Shown piece after piece: positions 61,551 through 64,000 of a stretch of 64,000 bases of DNA. Source of the DNA: Asterias amurensis (lineage: Eukaryota; Echinodermata; Asteroidea; Forcipulatida; Asteriidae); NCBI RefSeq assembly GCF_032118995.1, contig NC_092651.1, forward strand, positions 13,231,285 to 13,295,284, written 5' to 3'. The notes below the pieces were generated by a model. That model was not told the DNA's origin, made no database searches, and saw only the letters and a program-made list of their open reading frames with translations. The position numbers and the translations under genes are program-made. Every line of letters starts with the position of its first letter. Positions within the stretch are counted from its first letter, which is position 1.

Positions 61551-61700
61551 TACACGGATGTTTGTTAGCACTGTACACTCAGTACTTTCCCCGAGGTCTG
61601 TAATAAAAATAACAGGCATATATTACTCGGGTGGGATTCGAACCCACAACCTTTGCAATTCTAGAACACCGCTTACCAACTAGACCGAGATTGACTAGTA
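61551..61700 (-). repeat. tRNA-derived SINE, family S
   Basis: On the minus strand: GGTCTAGTTGGTAAGC (A box), GGTTGTGGGTTCGAATCCCA (B box), CCGAGTAATA, CTCGGGGAAAGTACTGAGTG and the TACAGTGCTAACA tail. The same words recur at 61,851, 63,040 and 63,400. Confidence 0.8.
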
Positions 61701-61740
61701 GCTAGAGGCAGTTCAAATCCCATCTATTAAATCGTTTGCA

Positions 61741-61850
61741 GTACTTGCTGCTAAAACAAAGAATTGGAGCTGCCTCTAGCTAATCGGCAATCTACGTGGT
61801 CTAGTTGGTGCATGACACAAACTCAAGAATCTAGAATTTCAAGGTGTTGG
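61741..61850 (+). repeat. SINE family S, partial copy
   Basis: GAGCTGCCTCTAGCTAATCG, CGTGGTCTAGTTGGTGCATG, then GAATCTAGAATTTCAAGG. It lacks a good B box, so it is truncated or worn. Confidence 0.6.
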
Positions 61851-62020
61851 TCCGCTGCTAAAACATAGGATTCGAACTGCCTCTAGCTACCGGGCAATAT
61901 CGGTGATCTAGTTGGTATGACACTGCCCTAGAATGCAAAGGTTGTGGGTCTGAATCCCACTCAAGTAATACACATATGTAACTCGGGGAAAGTATACAGT
62001 GCTAACACGCATCGTTTCGT
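61851..62020 (+). repeat. SINE family S copy
   Basis: CTGCCTCTAGCTACCGGGCA, GGTGATCTAGTTGGTATGAC (A box), GGTTGTGGGTCTGAATCCCA (B box), then AACTCGGGGAAAGTATACAG and TGCTAACACGCAT. Confidence 0.75.
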
Positions 62021-63030
62021 TGTGAAACGTAAAGGAATAGTAATAAATCACTTTCAAAGGCATAAAACCAAACAAACAGTCATAAAAAATCAGTAAGCAA
62101 TACACAAAATATGTTGCATCCAGCTGTTTGTATTTTATTATATTGTATTTATTTTATTCCAAAACTGGAACAGACCCATAACACTAGAGAAGATTACATC
62201 TGTATATAAATAACAAATAGTGAAAAATATTTGTAAGGGAGGCTTAAAGAGCAGAAGACACTAATCACACAGTTTAGTTTTCTTTTAACACCAAAAAACA
62301 GCTTCATTGAAATGGTCCATCAACTGTCTTCCCTACCAAGGAACTCAATTCAACATTTTGACCAACAATAGTCTTAACATAATGTTCTCAAGGTTGTTAA
62401 ATATAATGGGCAATCTACAGTGTATAGCAGAAAATTGACTTCTGTTTCTACATCAAGGTGACAATGCTGGCAATTTATATGGCTAGAGTCAAAAACCAAA
62501 TCTTTCAATTAGTAGCTTGTGTGAAGAGCATCTCATACGGACAAACAAATGGCAATAAGGGTTTTAAAAACACGGGGTTAATATAACCAGAACTCAAAAG
62601 TTAGTAACAAATCACATTCTGAGGTAAACGATGTTGTTCAATCATAACACATCAGTTAGCAATTATTTTAAGTTTTAGTTGACAACCAAATGTTATAAAT
62701 CTTTCTTAAATCAAATAAAGTTACATTTTCCTGCGTTTACAGTAAAAAGTATGTACTCAAAAGTAAAACTCATCAAAGTGCTTTGTATGTAACTCTTGAA
62801 GCTTGGTATGATAAAGAAAGTACGGGGAAACTGGTTAGCGATTGACAACTACATGTATGTAAAATCTCTTCTTGGAAGAAGTAACGGTTCTGCAATGAAC
62901 CACGAATGAATTATGTCCCTTCTTCATAGAATAGAGTATCAGTGGTCACCAACAAACTTGCTTCTCCTCTTAAACAGTTTTAAAGAAGGGAAAAAGCACT
63001 GCATAAAAAGGAAGCATTGTAACTTAGCAA
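62021..63030. other. Intergenic between MRH copies 2 and 3; nothing recognised
   Basis: AT-rich sequence. No conserved reading frame with splice borders and no inverted ends were found. Confidence 0.5.
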
Positions 63031-63039
63031 CAAATAAAG

Positions 63040-63185
63040 AAAGTAGACATCTGCTCTAGAATGGCAAAGGTCATGGGTTTAAATCCCACCCGAGTAAAAC
63101 GCCTGTGGACTTTTTTCACAGGACTCAACAAAGTATTGAGTATGCAGCACTTGACACCAATTGCTGAGGCCTAAACACAATTAAT
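63040..63185 (+). repeat. SINE family S, partial copy
   Basis: TGCTCTAGAATGGCAAAGGT, CATGGGTTTAAATCCCACCC (B box), CGAGTAAAACGCCTGTGGAC, TTTTTTCACAGGACTC. The A-box end is missing. Confidence 0.7.
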
Positions 63186-63214
63186 AACATAAACTTTCTT
63201 GTTTATTTGGGGTT

Positions 63215-63360
63215 AAACAGCAAACAATTTACCATTGCAGGATTTGAACCACTGACCTCTGGATGAGCGTGCCGGGGTTCTATCAACTGAGCTATCTAGC
63301 CCATTGTTGACGATTTCCCAATTTTGTCAACATCTTTGTTCAGGGGTGCCGAAGTGTGTT
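63215..63360 (-). repeat. tRNA-like SINE, second family
   Basis: On the minus strand: GATAGCTCAGTTGATAGAAC (A box) and GAGGTCAGTGGTTCAAATCC (B box). The flank TTTTGTCAACATCTTTGTTC matches that of the 53.7-kb SINE. It looks tRNA-like, but the acceptor ends do not pair well, so I call a SINE rather than a tRNA gene. Confidence 0.65.
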
Positions 63361-63399
63361 CACTGAACTGAAAGTGAATCAAAATGCTTTGTATAACAA

Positions 63400-63590
63400 T
63401 ATTAGTACCCGCTGCCAAAATATAGGATTTTAACTGCCTCTAGCTACCGGGCAACCACGGTAGTCAAGTTGGTAAGACACTGCTCTAGAATTGCAAGGGT
63501 CGTGGGTTCGAATCCCACCCGAGTAACGATATTTTTTCACAGGACTCGGGAAAGTACTGAGTATACAGTGCTAACACATAATCGGTGTAT
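63400..63590 (+). repeat. SINE family S, best-preserved copy
   Basis: CTGCCTCTAGCTACCGGGCA, GGTAGTCAAGTTGGTAAGAC (A box), GGTCGTGGGTTCGAATCCCA (B box), CCCGAGTAACG, TTTTTTCACAGGACTCGGGA, GTGCTAACACATAATCGGTG. It defines the family layout. Confidence 0.82.
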
Positions 63591-63812
63591 GGGGGTAAAA
63601 ACCAAAAATAATAAAATTAGTTTAGTACTTTAATGAAGAGGTATGTTTCTTGTTACTGAGGGACACAAGTGTGAGCTATACAATTCATTACATTTCAGCT
63701 GATTTAAGCTCAATATACATTCAAATTTAATTAATCAAAACAAAACGTTTAGTGAAAAATATCAGCAGTACACCTTTCTTTGCATGCATTGATGATACTT
63801 TACATAAAACAA

Positions 63813-63872
63813 CTATTGCTGCTCCTCATATCCTGTCTTTTTTCCACAGCTAATGACAAATAAAACTCCATC
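63813..63872 (-). CDS. Last exon of a third MRH-type membrane protein (partial, runs off the window)
   Basis: The 60-bp block follows a TTTTTTTCAG acceptor on the minus strand and reads DGVLFVISCGKKTGYEEQQ and a stop. It differs from the copy 2 tail at two residues (I for L, Q for H) and has the same length as the last exon of both other paralogs. The flanks on both sides (from about 63,640, and the intron up to 64,000) are also related to those of copy 2, so this is a tandem duplicate in the same orientation. The rest of the gene must lie beyond 64,000. Confidence 0.85.
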   Translation of the reverse strand, partial: DGVLFVISCGKKTGYEEQQ

Positions 63873-64000
63873 CTGAAAAAAAAGAGAGAACAAGAATGAT
63901 GTGTGGACAAAAACAAATGCCCTGCTGAGATTAATCACATTCTTCTCGAGATATGCTTGGTCAACATTCCTTCTGATTCAGCCATAATGACCGTGGCATT

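Noticed and set aside
63226-63300. True tRNA gene
   Set aside because: The acceptor stem does not pair and the flank matches another SINE copy at 53.7 kb.

Overview
The window is animal (deuterostome) genomic DNA: genes with short exons and GT-AG introns, many tRNA-derived SINEs and fold-back (MITE-like) repeats. The style of the dispersed repeats, above all the 35.76-36.16 kb repeat with a tRNA-like end, suggests an echinoderm and perhaps a sea star. That is recognition from memory, not a database match.

Layout. 1-23,967: a head-to-tail array of eight full copies and one truncated copy of a unit of about 2.81 kb, very similar between copies. Each unit has a GC-rich, CRE-containing promoter-like block and, on the minus strand, splice-site-bounded blocks with protein-like reading, so it could be a tandem gene or lncRNA array rather than plain satellite. 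23,968-28,459: a large fold-back element (A) with arms of about 1 kb carrying a 21-bp minisatellite. A second inverted-repeat element (B, 24,259-26,072), full of CAACTGG/CCAGTTG motifs, is inserted in its left arm. The array stops exactly at the left end of A. 28.5-31.6 kb: no firm gene; MITE-like fold-backs and paired boxes that match boxes inside the array unit.

32.1 kb to the end: five genes. A mannose-6-phosphate-receptor-like MRH-domain membrane protein (+, 32,106-35,532, 268 aa); DPH3 (-, 38,732-40,005, 81 aa) head-to-head with EXOSC8 (+, 40,413-56,275, 275 aa); a paralogous MRH protein (-, 57,268-60,996, 256 aa); and the last exon of a third MRH paralog (-, 63,813-63,872) that continues beyond the window. 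EXOSC8 intron 1 (8.7 kb) holds about 6 kb of a 56-bp minisatellite (about 108 units).

The MRH genes are probably a local family of endosomal/Golgi lectin-like receptors, with DPH3 (diphthamide and tRNA modification) and EXOSC8 (RNA exosome core) as unrelated housekeeping genes between them. All gene models were spliced by eye; reading frames close across every junction and the totals match known family lengths. No retroviral, LTR or Polinton-like element was recognised.
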